From contig NZ_JBBCAT010000001.1 in assembly GCF_037203705.1 (NCBI RefSeq), positions 1,833,418-1,897,417 of the forward strand: a DNA stretch of 64,000 nucleotides. Reading direction: 5' to 3'. The DNA is from Prosthecomicrobium sp. N25. GTDB taxonomy: Bacteria; Pseudomonadota; Alphaproteobacteria; Rhizobiales; Ancalomicrobiaceae. A model generated the notes under the pieces. It was not told the origin of the DNA, did no database searches, and saw only the letters and a list, made by a program, of their open reading frames with translations. A program made the position numbers and the translations under genes. Each line of letters begins with the position of its first letter. Within the stretch, counting starts at the first letter, position 1. This document shows positions 46,019 to 53,801 of the stretch, one piece after another.

Positions 46019-46503
46019 GTGGGACAAAGGGCTACGCTAAGAAAATATTCTACAGTGAGGAAGACGGCGGATTCATTGCGGTCGCTCCCGACCTGCCCGG
46101 TTGCTCCGCGTTCGGTGAAACGGAAGCGGAGGCTCTTTCCGAGCTTTCCCATGCTATGGAGGCCTGGCTCCAGGCGATGAGAGCCGCGGGCAATCCTATT
46201 CCCCTCCCCAGTAAAGAAGTGGAACCCGACCTGAGTGGCAGGGTACTACTTCGGATTCCGAAGTCTCTACACGGGCGATTGGCCTATCGAGCCAGAACCG
46301 AGGGCGTAAGTCTCAATCAGTACATGGTCGCTCTGCTGTCGGGTGCCTACATGTCGCATTCGTTCGAGTGCTTCTACGAGCGTCGAGCGTATACGGTGGA
46401 AGGGCCAATTTACGCCTCATCAACTAATTATCGCCAAATCGTGCTTGGAGCATCAACATCGTTTAGTCCAACTCCGAAGTATTCAGAGCGGAACTATGTC
46501 TGA
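46015..46503 (+). CDS. hicB: HicB-type antitoxin
   Basis: 162 residues. The N-terminal HicB partial-RNase-H fold reads YSEEDGGFIAVAPDLPGCSA with GETEAEAL; residues about 74-112 form the ribbon-helix-helix DNA-binding part (SGRVLLRIPKSLHGRLAYRA, VSLNQYMVALLSGAY). The last 45 or so residues, rich in Tyr and Ser, extend beyond the normal end of this family. It should bind and silence HicA and repress the operon, but its toxin partner is broken here. Codon use is AT-richer than that of the flanking genes, as expected for a transferred module. Confidence 0.9.
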   Translation: MSGTKGYAKKIFYSEEDGGFIAVAPDLPGCSAFGETEAEALSELSHAMEAWLQAMRAAGNPIPLPSKEVEPDLSGRVLLRIPKSLHGRLAYRARTEGVSLNQYMVALLSGAYMSHSFECFYERRAYTVEGPIYASSTNYRQIVLGASTSFSPTPKYSERNYV

Positions 46504-46744
46504 GATCTCTCAGCTTTCATTTACCTTGCGGGATGTGACGGTGGCACTCTTGCGAGAACAGAATATCAAGGAAGGTGTATGGGTGCTCGGCGTGGAAATG
46601 AGCATCGTCGTTGGGAACATGGGCCCCGAGCCCCAGTCTGCCCTGCCAACCGCCATGCTGCAAATTCCGAAGTTCACTCTGGTCCGCCACGAGGGGGAAG
46701 AAGCTGCCGTGGGATTTGCTGTTAATGCGGCAACCATAGCTTGA
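46496..46744 (+). CDS. Small hypothetical protein overlapping hicB, 82 aa
   Basis: The ATG lies inside the last codons of hicB, with an 8-base overlap, and no clear ribosome site of its own, so translation would depend on hicB. MSEISQLSFTLRDVTVALLR is followed by EGVWVLGVEMSIVVGNMGPE and IPKFTLVRHEGEE. Similar short proteins seem to occur beside HicAB-like modules in alphaproteobacteria, but I cannot name the family. No signal peptide or catalytic motif. It may be a third component of the locus. Confidence 0.55.
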   Translation: MSEISQLSFTLRDVTVALLREQNIKEGVWVLGVEMSIVVGNMGPEPQSALPTAMLQIPKFTLVRHEGEEAAVGFAVNAATIA

Positions 46745-46765
46745 TGAGCTACGACAAGCGAGGTT

Positions 46766-46792
46766 GCCCGGTATGGCCGGACCACACCGGGC
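46766..46792. terminator. Hairpin between convergent genes at the island edge
   Basis: GCCCGGT, A, TGG, loop, CCA, C, ACCGGGC: 7 plus 3 bp with one internal mismatch. It lies between the small ORF and the convergent membrane-protein gene and could end transcripts from both sides. No T-run. Confidence 0.45.
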
Positions 46793-46805
46793 ATGATGCC
46801 CTACT

Positions 46806-47342
46806 CTAGTGCCGCGTCTGGTTGAGCGGCCGTAGCAGGTCGGGGGTTCGCATGTCGTTCGGGATCTCGAAGTCGCTGGCCGCGCCGCGGGCGGCGTGGG
46901 CGCCCTGCGGGAAGCCGCTCCGCCGGGCGTAGTCGACCCGCCGGGGCGGGGTCGTTGCCGGCCGCGTCTCCTGCAGCGCCTCCGCGCAGACCCAGTCGAC
47001 CACCGCGATCCCCGCGACTGTCGCCATCGCAACCCCGACGTGGCTGCGCTGCGGGTTGTCGGCATGGGCCCCGCCGGCGAGCGAGAAGAGGTCGAGCGCG
47101 TCGCCGCCGACCCGTCCCCACAGCCACGGCCCCGGGTTCTCGGAGGCCAGGATGCCAATGCCGGTGACGATCTCTCGCACCCCGTAGAGCGCCACCGTCT
47201 CTTCCTTGCCCTCCATCCCGAGCGCCCGCGTGACCGTGCGCGGGGCGAAGAGCTCGAGCGCCCCGAGCCCGATCGAGAACCACCCGAGCGCCTCGGCGAG
47301 GCCGAGCGCGCGGTCACGCGACAGCCGTCCTTCGTGATGCAT
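46806..47342 (-). CDS. Small membrane protein, 178 aa
   Basis: About four hydrophobic segments: LAEALGWFSIGLGALELFA, GVREIVTGIGILAS, the Gly-rich GPWLWGRVGGDALDLFSLAG and VGVAMATVAGIAVVDWVCAE. The C-terminal 50 residues are Arg/Pro-rich and soluble. Comparable proteins in Rhizobiales occur next to cyclase/dehydrase or alcohol dehydrogenase genes, but their role is not established. Its start lies 11 bases after the stop of the zinc alcohol dehydrogenase gene, so the two form an operon. Confidence 0.7.
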   Translation of the reverse strand: MHHEGRLSRDRALGLAEALGWFSIGLGALELFAPRTVTRALGMEGKEETVALYGVREIVTGIGILASENPGPWLWGRVGGDALDLFSLAGGAHADNPQRSHVGVAMATVAGIAVVDWVCAEALQETRPATTPPRRVDYARRSGFPQGAHAARGAASDFEIPNDMRTPDLLRPLNQTRH

Positions 47343-47353
47343 GGAACCCTCCC

Positions 47354-48523
47354 TTACGGCTTGAGCACGACCTTGATGCAGCCGTCCTGCTTGTCCCTGA
47401 AGGTCTTGTACATCTCGGGCCCCTTCTCCAGCCCCACCGTGTGGGTGATGACGAAGCTCGGGTCGATCTGGCCCTCCTGGATCCGCCTCAGGAGGTCGTC
47501 GGTCCAGCGGTTCACATGGGTCTGGCCGGTCCGGATGGTCAGGCCCTTGTTCATCACCATCCCGAACGGAATCTTGTCGACCACGCCGCCGTAGACGCCG
47601 GGAACCGAGACCGTGCCGGCCGGGCGGCAGACGTAGAAGATCTCGCGCAGCACATGCGGCCGGTCGGTCTCCAGCATGGTCGCCTGCTTGACCCGGTCGA
47701 CCATGGAATCGATCGTGCCGCTGGCGTGCGCCTCCAGCCCGACCGCGTCGACGCATTTTTCCGGTCCCTTGCCGCCGGTCAGCTCGTTCAGCCGTTCGAC
47801 CACGCTCTCCTCGTCGAAGTTGATGGTGATCGCGCCGCCCGCCTGCGCCATGGCGAGGCGCTCCGGGACGTTGTCGATCGAGATGACCTGCTTCACACCG
47901 AGCAGCACGGCGCTGCGCACACAGAACTGGCCGACCGGCCCGGCGCCCCAGATCGCCACCGTGTCGGTCGGCTGCGGGTCGAGCTGCACGATCGCCTGCC
48001 AGCCGGTCGGAAAGATGTCGCCGAGGAAGAGCACCTGCTCGTCCGTCAATCCGTCCGGAATTTTGACGGGCCCCACGTCCGCATAGGGCACCCGCACATA
48101 CTCGGCCTGGCCGCCCGCGTAGCCGCCGGTCAGGTGCGTGTAGCCGAACAGGCCGGCCGTGCTGTGCCCGAAGGCCGTTTCGGCCATCTCGCGATTGCGG
48201 TTGGTACGTTCGCAGACTGAGAAATTGCCGCGGCGGCACTGGTCGCACTCTCCGCACACGATCGTGAACGGCACCACCACACGATCGCCGACCTTGAGCT
48301 TCTTGTTCTCGGAGCCGACCTCGACGACCTCGCCCATGAATTCATGACCGACGATGTCGCCGTTTTTCATCCCCGGCATGAAGCCGTCGTAGAGGTGCAG
48401 GTCCGAACCGCAGATCGCGCAGGAGGTTACCCGGATGATCGCGTCGCGCGGATGTTCGATTTCCGGGTCCGGCACCGTGTCGCAGCGGATGTCGTGTTTG
48501 CCGTGATAGCGGAGCGCGCGCAT
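47354..48523 (-). CDS. Zinc-dependent alcohol dehydrogenase (formaldehyde-dehydrogenase-like MDR)
   Basis: 389 residues. Catalytic zinc ligands in [13 protein letters not shown] and [12 protein letters not shown]; structural zinc cysteines in [18 protein letters not shown]-binding [13 protein letters not shown]. The long insertion FPTGWQAI with a wide substrate loop places it in the glutathione-independent formaldehyde-dehydrogenase-like / threonine-dehydrogenase-like MDR branch. Its true substrate is not evident. AGGAG lies six bases before the ATG. It is divergent from the glycosyltransferase gene. Confidence 0.9.
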   Translation of the reverse strand: MRALRYHGKHDIRCDTVPDPEIEHPRDAIIRVTSCAICGSDLHLYDGFMPGMKNGDIVGHEFMGEVVEVGSENKKLKVGDRVVVPFTIVCGECDQCRRGNFSVCERTNRNREMAETAFGHSTAGLFGYTHLTGGYAGGQAEYVRVPYADVGPVKIPDGLTDEQVLFLGDIFPTGWQAIVQLDPQPTDTVAIWGAGPVGQFCVRSAVLLGVKQVISIDNVPERLAMAQAGGAITINFDEESVVERLNELTGGKGPEKCVDAVGLEAHASGTIDSMVDRVKQATMLETDRPHVLREIFYVCRPAGTVSVPGVYGGVVDKIPFGMVMNKGLTIRTGQTHVNRWTDDLLRRIQEGQIDPSFVITHTVGLEKGPEMYKTFRDKQDGCIKVVLKP

Positions 48524-48720
48524 GACTCTCTCCTGTAACGGCCGCGCCGCCGCGGCCCCGTGGTCGGGCAGAACGACCACCCGCCCGCTCTGTTCCCCGG
48601 CTCCCGCGCCGCAATGACCATGCTGCAGTACGGAACCGAACCCGTCCGAAGGGGTTCACTCTCCGGGAAGCAGAGATCGGGTCCGCAATTCCGGCCTGCA
48701 GCAATTTTCGGAGACGGGAC

Positions 48721-49911
48721 ATGAGGATCGCGCAGGTTGCGCCGTTGGCGGAAGCGGTTCCGCCGAAGCTCTACGGCGGGACGGAAAGAGTGGTGTCTTG
48801 GCTGACCGAGGCCCTGGTCGAGGCCGGTCACGACGTGACGCTGTTCGCATCGGGCGACAGCGAGACCTCCGCGCGCCTGGTCGCCTGCAGCGAGAGCGGC
48901 CTGCGCCTCGCGGGCTTCCGCGATCACCTCGCCGCCACCCTCGTGATGCTGGACGAGGTCCGCCGGCGGGAAGCCGAGTTCGACGTCATCCATTTCCACA
49001 CCGACCTTGCGCAGTTCGCCCTCTTCAAGGACATCGCGCACAAGTGCGTGACGACGCTGCACGGCCGCCTCGACCTGCCGGACTACATGCCCGTCTTCCG
49101 ACACTTCCGGGAAATGCCGCTCGTCTCCATCTCCGACGACCAGCGCCGGCCGCTTCCCCCGGACACCAACTGGGCCGGCACCGTCCACCACGGCCTGCCC
49201 GCGCAGAATTGCCCGTTCTCGCCCAGGGGCGGCCAGTACCTCGCCTTCCTCGGCCGGATCAGCCCCGAGAAGCGGCCCGATCGGGCCATCGAGATCGCGG
49301 TGCGCGCCGGCCTGCCGCTCAAGATGGCCGCCAAGGTCGACAAGGCCGACCAGGACTATTTCGAGGAGGTGATCGAGCCGCTCCTCGCCCATCCGCTCGT
49401 CGAGTTCGTCGGCGAGATCAACGAGGAGGAGAAGAGTGACTTCCTCGGCAATGCCCTGGCGCTCCTCTTCCCGATCGACTGGTGCGAGCCCTTCGGCCTC
49501 GTCATGATCGAGGCCATGTCGGCCGGCACGCCGGTGATCGCCTGGAACATGGGCTCGGTGCCCGAGGTCGTCACCCACGGCGAATCCGGCTACGTCGTCG
49601 CCTCGATCGAGGAGGCCGTCGCGGCGGTCGAGAAGGCGAAGCACCTGGAGCGCACACGGGTCCGGCGCACCTTCGAGAGCCGGTTCACCGCACGCCGGAT
49701 GGCCGAGGACTACGTGGACCTGTACGAGAGCCTCGTGAAGCCCCTCGCCCTTCCCGCCGTCAAGGTGGCAGCCACGCGTCCGCTCCTGGGCACCGCCCCG
49801 GCCACCTGGGGGACCACCGCCACCCCGATCGCCGCGAAGCCCATCGCCGCAGCGGGCAAGCCGCTCGGCACGCCGATCCGCACGAACGGCGGCGGGCTCT
49901 ACCGGGCCTGA
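48721..49911 (+). CDS. Glycosyltransferase family 4 protein
   Basis: 396 residues, GT-B fold. The N-domain has AQVAPLAEAVPPKLYGGTER (the Gly-rich donor loop) and VTLFASGDSET. The C-domain has FLGRISPEKRPDRAIEIA and the E-x7-E region FPIDWCEPFGLVMIEAMSAG. It transfers a sugar from an NDP- or GDP-donor to an unknown acceptor. A Pro/Ala-rich tail of about 40 residues ends the protein. It is followed 102 bases later by the debranching-type enzyme, and such pairs are frequent in Rhizobiales, suggesting shared glucan or glucoside metabolism. Confidence 0.88.
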   Translation: MRIAQVAPLAEAVPPKLYGGTERVVSWLTEALVEAGHDVTLFASGDSETSARLVACSESGLRLAGFRDHLAATLVMLDEVRRREAEFDVIHFHTDLAQFALFKDIAHKCVTTLHGRLDLPDYMPVFRHFREMPLVSISDDQRRPLPPDTNWAGTVHHGLPAQNCPFSPRGGQYLAFLGRISPEKRPDRAIEIAVRAGLPLKMAAKVDKADQDYFEEVIEPLLAHPLVEFVGEINEEEKSDFLGNALALLFPIDWCEPFGLVMIEAMSAGTPVIAWNMGSVPEVVTHGESGYVVASIEEAVAAVEKAKHLERTRVRRTFESRFTARRMAEDYVDLYESLVKPLALPAVKVAATRPLLGTAPATWGTTATPIAAKPIAAAGKPLGTPIRTNGGGLYRA

Positions 49912-50013
49912 CCGGACCGCGCGGGGCAGCGGACAGACCGACCGAAACCAAGGCGCGTCCGCCCCCCTCAGGGGTGGCCGCGCCCTTATCGCGATTCCAG
50001 GGGGACCCGAGAC

Positions 50014-52206
50014 ATGGCGACCGTGCACCAGATCCACGGACCCACCGAGCCGCCCGAGGCGGAACTGCCCGAACACTACATCGAGGCGCAGACCTCGCTG
50101 GTCGAACGCTCGCTGCGCACGTTGAAGCAGGGCGACGCCTTCGGGGTTCTCGACGGCTACGGCGACATCGGCTCCGTGCCGGACACGCCGGAGGGCCTCT
50201 TCTTCCGCGACACCCGCTACCTCTCCCGCTTCGAGCTCCGCGTCGAAGGCAAGCGCCCGCTTCTCCTCGGCTCCGTGATCCAGGACGACAACGCGGCGCT
50301 GACGGTCGACCTGACCAACCCGGACATCCGGCTCGACACCGAAGACTCCATCCCGCGCGACACGATCTCGATCGACCGCACGAAATTCCTGTGGTCCGAC
50401 AGCGCCCACGAGCGCATCGGCCTCAGGAACTACGACCAGCGCACCCGCCGCTTCCGCCTGGACCTGGTCTTCGACGCCGACTTCCGCGACCTCTTCGAGG
50501 TGCGTGGCACCGATCGGGCCCGCCGGGGCCGGGTCACCTCGGCGGTTGTCGGCCCCGATACCATGGAGTTCCGCTACGAGGGTCTCGACGGCGTGCACCG
50601 GGCGACCCGCCTCGTCTTCGAGCCCACGCCGGAGCGGCTGGAGCAGAACCGGGCCGTGTTCGTCATGGACCTCGCCGCCCAGGCGCGCTGCTCGCTCCTG
50701 GTCCGCATCGACTTCATCGAGGGCGAGGCGGCGGCGCCGATCGACTTCCTCACCGCATTCCGCGACAAGCGGCGGGCGATCCGGGCCGCCACCCGGGGCA
50801 TCGCGACGGTGGAGACCGACAACGAGCTCTTCAACGAGGTCGTGTGCCGGTCCACCTCGGACCTCTACATGCTGATGACCCGCACCGGCCAGGGCCTCTA
50901 CCCCTATGCGGGCATTCCCTGGTATTCGACCGTCTTCGGCCGCGACGGCATCATCACCGCCATGATGATGCTCTGGCTCGACCCCTCGGTCGCCGCGGGC
51001 GTGCTGCGCCACCTCGCCGAGACCCAGGCCACCGAGATCGATCCGGCCGCCGACGCCGAGCCCGGCAAGATCCTGCATGAGCGCCGCCACGGCGAGATGG
51101 CCCGCCTCGGCGAGGTGCCCTTCCGGCGCTACTACGGCACCGTGGACGCGACGCCCCTCTTCATCATGCTGGCCGGCATGTACTACCGGCGCACCGGCGA
51201 CCGGGCGATGATCGAGCGGATCTGGCCCTCTATCGAGGCAGCGCTCGCCTGGATCGACCGCTACGGCGACCGCGACGGGGACGGCTTCGTCGAGTACCAC
51301 CGGGAAACCGAGCAAGGCCTGGCGAACCAGGGCTGGAAGGACAGCTACGACTCGATCTTCCACGCCGACGGCAGCGCCGCGGAAGGCCCGATCGCCCTGG
51401 TGGAGGTGCAGGCCTATGTCTGGGCCGCGCGCAAGCACGCGGAGGCGCTCGCCACCGCCCTCGGCTATGCGGAGACCGCCCATCGCCAGCGGGATGCCGC
51501 CGAACGCCTGCGGCGCCGCTTCGAGGAGGCGTTCTGGTGCGAGGAGATCGGCACCTACGCGCTCGCCCTCGACGGGCGCAAGAACCCCTGCCGGGTGCGG
51601 ACCTCCAATGCCGGCCATGCCCTCTTCGCCGGCATCGCGTCGCCCGACCGGGCCGTCCGGGTCGCGCGCACGCTCCTCGCCCAGGACAGCTTCTCGGGCT
51701 GGGGCATCCGCACGGTCGCGCGCGGCGAGCCGCGCTACAACCCGATGTCGTACCACAACGGCTCGATCTGGCCTCACGACAACGCCATGATCGCGCTCGG
51801 CTTCGGCCGCTACGGGCTGAAGCAGGAGGCCGCCGCGGTGTTCGAGGCGATCTTCGGCGCCGCCCTCTACCAGGAGGGCCGCCGGCTGCCGGAGCTCTAT
51901 TGCGGCTTCATCCGCAAGCGCCGGCGCGGGCCGGTCGCCTATCCGGTCGCCTGCTCGCCGCAGGCCTGGGCGGCGGCCGCGCCCTTCGCCTTCCTGGAGG
52001 CCTGCCTGGGGCTCGATCTGCCGGCGGGCGCCGGCGAGGTCCGCTTCAGCGACCCGGTCCTGCCGTCCTTCCTGGACGAGGCCGTGATCCGCGGCCTGAG
52101 CCTCGGCGGCACCCGGGTCGACCTGAGGCTCCATCGCCACGGCGAGGACGTGACGCTGAACGTGCTGCGCCGGACCGGCGCCGCCAAGGTGATCGTCTCG
52201 AAATAG
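50014..52206 (+). CDS. Glycogen-debranching-type amylo-alpha-1,6-glucosidase family protein
   Basis: 730 residues. An N-terminal beta-rich bacterial GDE N-domain (about 30-235, LDGYGDIGSVPDTPEGLFFR) precedes an (alpha/alpha)6 barrel of the GH63/MGH1-like clan: YPYAGIPWYSTVFGRDGIIT, then GLANQGWKDSYDSIFHADG (catalytic Asp region) and NPMSYHNGSIWPHDNAMIA. It probably releases glucose from alpha-linked glucans or glucosides. No signal peptide, so it is cytoplasmic. Downstream of the glycosyltransferase on the same strand. Confidence 0.88.
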   Translation: MATVHQIHGPTEPPEAELPEHYIEAQTSLVERSLRTLKQGDAFGVLDGYGDIGSVPDTPEGLFFRDTRYLSRFELRVEGKRPLLLGSVIQDDNAALTVDLTNPDIRLDTEDSIPRDTISIDRTKFLWSDSAHERIGLRNYDQRTRRFRLDLVFDADFRDLFEVRGTDRARRGRVTSAVVGPDTMEFRYEGLDGVHRATRLVFEPTPERLEQNRAVFVMDLAAQARCSLLVRIDFIEGEAAAPIDFLTAFRDKRRAIRAATRGIATVETDNELFNEVVCRSTSDLYMLMTRTGQGLYPYAGIPWYSTVFGRDGIITAMMMLWLDPSVAAGVLRHLAETQATEIDPAADAEPGKILHERRHGEMARLGEVPFRRYYGTVDATPLFIMLAGMYYRRTGDRAMIERIWPSIEAALAWIDRYGDRDGDGFVEYHRETEQGLANQGWKDSYDSIFHADGSAAEGPIALVEVQAYVWAARKHAEALATALGYAETAHRQRDAAERLRRRFEEAFWCEEIGTYALALDGRKNPCRVRTSNAGHALFAGIASPDRAVRVARTLLAQDSFSGWGIRTVARGEPRYNPMSYHNGSIWPHDNAMIALGFGRYGLKQEAAAVFEAIFGAALYQEGRRLPELYCGFIRKRRRGPVAYPVACSPQAWAAAAPFAFLEACLGLDLPAGAGEVRFSDPVLPSFLDEAVIRGLSLGGTRVDLRLHRHGEDVTLNVLRRTGAAKVIVSK

Positions 52207-52216
52207 GGGAGGGCGG

Positions 52217-52238
52217 GGCCGGCCGCGAGCGACCGGCC
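52217..52238. terminator. Hairpin between convergent genes
   Basis: GGCCGG, ten-base loop, CCGGCC, 11 bases after the debranching-enzyme stop and before the convergent cytochrome gene end. No T-run. Confidence 0.35.
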
Positions 52239-52276
52239 AAACCCGCTTCGACGGCCTACTGCCTGTTGCCCGCCCT

Positions 52277-52855
52277 TCAGTGCGCGTACAGGTACGCCGC
52301 CACGTCGCGGGCCTCGCCTTCCGAGATCCCGGTCACCGGCATGGCGGTCTTCGGGTCGTGGCCGCGCGGGTCGACGATCCATCCGACCAGGTTTTCGGGC
52401 GTGTGCTCGAGGACGCCGCCGATGTAGACGCGCCGGGAGATCCCGGCGAGCGACGGCCCGACCCGGCCGCCCGGCGCCGACAGGCCGGGGATCTCGTGGC
52501 AGCCTGCGCAGCCGTAGCGCACCATGTGGGCGGGCGCGCGGGCCGGATCGCCGGCCGCGAGCGCCGTCACCCGGGCGGCCCGCTCGGCCGCCCGGCGCGT
52601 GCCCATCACGGCGGCGGTCAGGCCGGCCGCGACCAGGATGACGAGGATCGCCGCCATCATCCAGAAGAAGCGCGTGTGTTCGCCGGCGGGCGGCGTGCCG
52701 GCCGCGAAGTCGAGCCGGTCGGGATCGACAGTGGCCGGTCGGGCCGGTGCCGCCCGCGCGGGCGCCGGTCTGCGGGCCCCGAGCGCCGCGGAGGCCAGCC
52801 CACCCGCGGCTGCGAGCCCGACGAGGCCCAGGAACACTTTCCCCCAGCGCCTCAT
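52277..52855 (-). CDS. Membrane-anchored c-type cytochrome
   Basis: 192 residues. Two hydrophobic segments (about 8-27 and 64-86) flank a Pro/Ala-rich linker. The soluble C-terminal domain carries one heme c site, CAGCH in RYGCAGCHEIPG, and a distal Met in KTAMPVTGIS. It is the last gene of the oxidase operon; its start overlaps the stop of the small membrane protein gene. It probably feeds electrons to the oxidase or stabilises it. Confidence 0.85.
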   Translation of the reverse strand: MRRWGKVFLGLVGLAAAGGLASAALGARRPAPARAAPARPATVDPDRLDFAAGTPPAGEHTRFFWMMAAILVILVAAGLTAAVMGTRRAAERAARVTALAAGDPARAPAHMVRYGCAGCHEIPGLSAPGGRVGPSLAGISRRVYIGGVLEHTPENLVGWIVDPRGHDPKTAMPVTGISEGEARDVAAYLYAH

Positions 52856-53205
52856 CGTTCGCAGCCTCCGAGGAAGAGCCCCGCCAGGCCCTGCGTTAGG
52901 GTGACGAGCGCGAAGAGCCCGGCCATGGCCATCCCGGCGAGCGCCATGAAGGGCAGCGGGCGGGGCATCTCGCCCGGCCCGTCCTCGTCGAGCCCGGGCC
53001 CGGCCTGGAACGCCCGCCAGGAGAGCCAGCCGCCGGCCCCCGCCACCAGCGCGAGGAGGACGGCCACCAGGGGCGTCGGGTCGATCCCGTTCCGGCATGC
53101 CCAGGGGGCCAGCGCCAGGCCGAGCTGCGTGTTGGCCCCCCACGCGAAGGGACCCGCCAGGACGCCTGCGAAGGGCGCACCCCGGTCCGTCAGCCGCCCG
53201 GCCAT
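52852..53205 (-). CDS. Small membrane protein of the caa3 oxidase operon, 117 aa
   Basis: Three membrane helices (about 12-38, 44-63 and 85-112). It starts inside the last codons of coxC (16-base overlap) and its stop overlaps the next cytochrome start, so expression is tied to the oxidase. I do not recognise the family. A role as an accessory oxidase subunit is inferred from position only. Confidence 0.7.
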   Translation of the reverse strand: MAGRLTDRGAPFAGVLAGPFAWGANTQLGLALAPWACRNGIDPTPLVAVLLALVAGAGGWLSWRAFQAGPGLDEDGPGEMPRPLPFMALAGMAMAGLFALVTLTQGLAGLFLGGCER

Positions 53206-53801
53206 AGCCGCGGCCCTCCCTGGATGAGCACGTAGAGGGGCACCCAGCTCGCCACGACGAAGTCCCAGTAGAAGGCATTGTCGGACACGTCGCTGAAGCG
53301 CTTGCCGTGGCCGTGCCGGGTGAACATCAGGGCCGTCAGCACCAGCGTATCGCCCACGTCCGTGATGATGTGCAGCGTATGCAGCCCGAGGATCGCCCAC
53401 AGGATCGACCCGTAGGCGTTCTGGTCCCACCGCACGTTGAGGGTCGTGAACTCCAGGAACCGGATCCCGATCAGCACGAGCCCGACCGCCGACATGACCA
53501 GGAGATTCCGACGCGTCCGGCCCAGGTCCTCCTGCTCCGCGTCCTGCTTCGCCATCCGGTTCGGCCAGAGACTCGCGAGCAGGACGGCCAGGATCAGCGT
53601 CGACCACAGGAGCCCCGGCGGTGGCGTGGCGAGCGGCCAGTCCGGGTTGACGGCGGCGAGATAAAGGTAGGTGCCCGCGGCCAGCAGGAAGCCGGTGCTC
53701 TCGAGCACGATGAACCCGAGCGTCCCCCACCAGATCGGACTTGCCGGACCGTAGCCGTAGCTCGGCAGGTGCGAGACGTCGAGGATCGGCCGGTGTTTCA
53801 T
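53190..53801 (-). CDS. coxC: Cytochrome c oxidase subunit III
   Basis: 203 residues with five predicted helices, the short form usual in caa3 oxidases. PIWWGTLGFIVLESTGFLLA is the first helix and WAILGLHTLHIITDVGDTLV and YWDFVVASWVPLYVLIQGGP are typical subunit III features. The start overlaps the CoxA stop (ATGA). It supports the proton-uptake path and stability of subunit I. Confidence 0.9.
   Translation of the reverse strand: MKHRPILDVSHLPSYGYGPASPIWWGTLGFIVLESTGFLLAAGTYLYLAAVNPDWPLATPPPGLLWSTLILAVLLASLWPNRMAKQDAEQEDLGRTRRNLLVMSAVGLVLIGIRFLEFTTLNVRWDQNAYGSILWAILGLHTLHIITDVGDTLVLTALMFTRHGHGKRFSDVSDNAFYWDFVVASWVPLYVLIQGGPRLWPGG

Noticed and set aside
45640-46800. Insertion sequence or integrative element at the hic island
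   Set aside because: No transposase, integrase, terminal repeats, target duplication or tRNA attachment site was seen.
48427-52140. 1237-residue open frame on the minus strand opposite the glycosyltransferase and debranching genes
   Set aside because: Shadow of the real plus-strand genes; no domain pattern.
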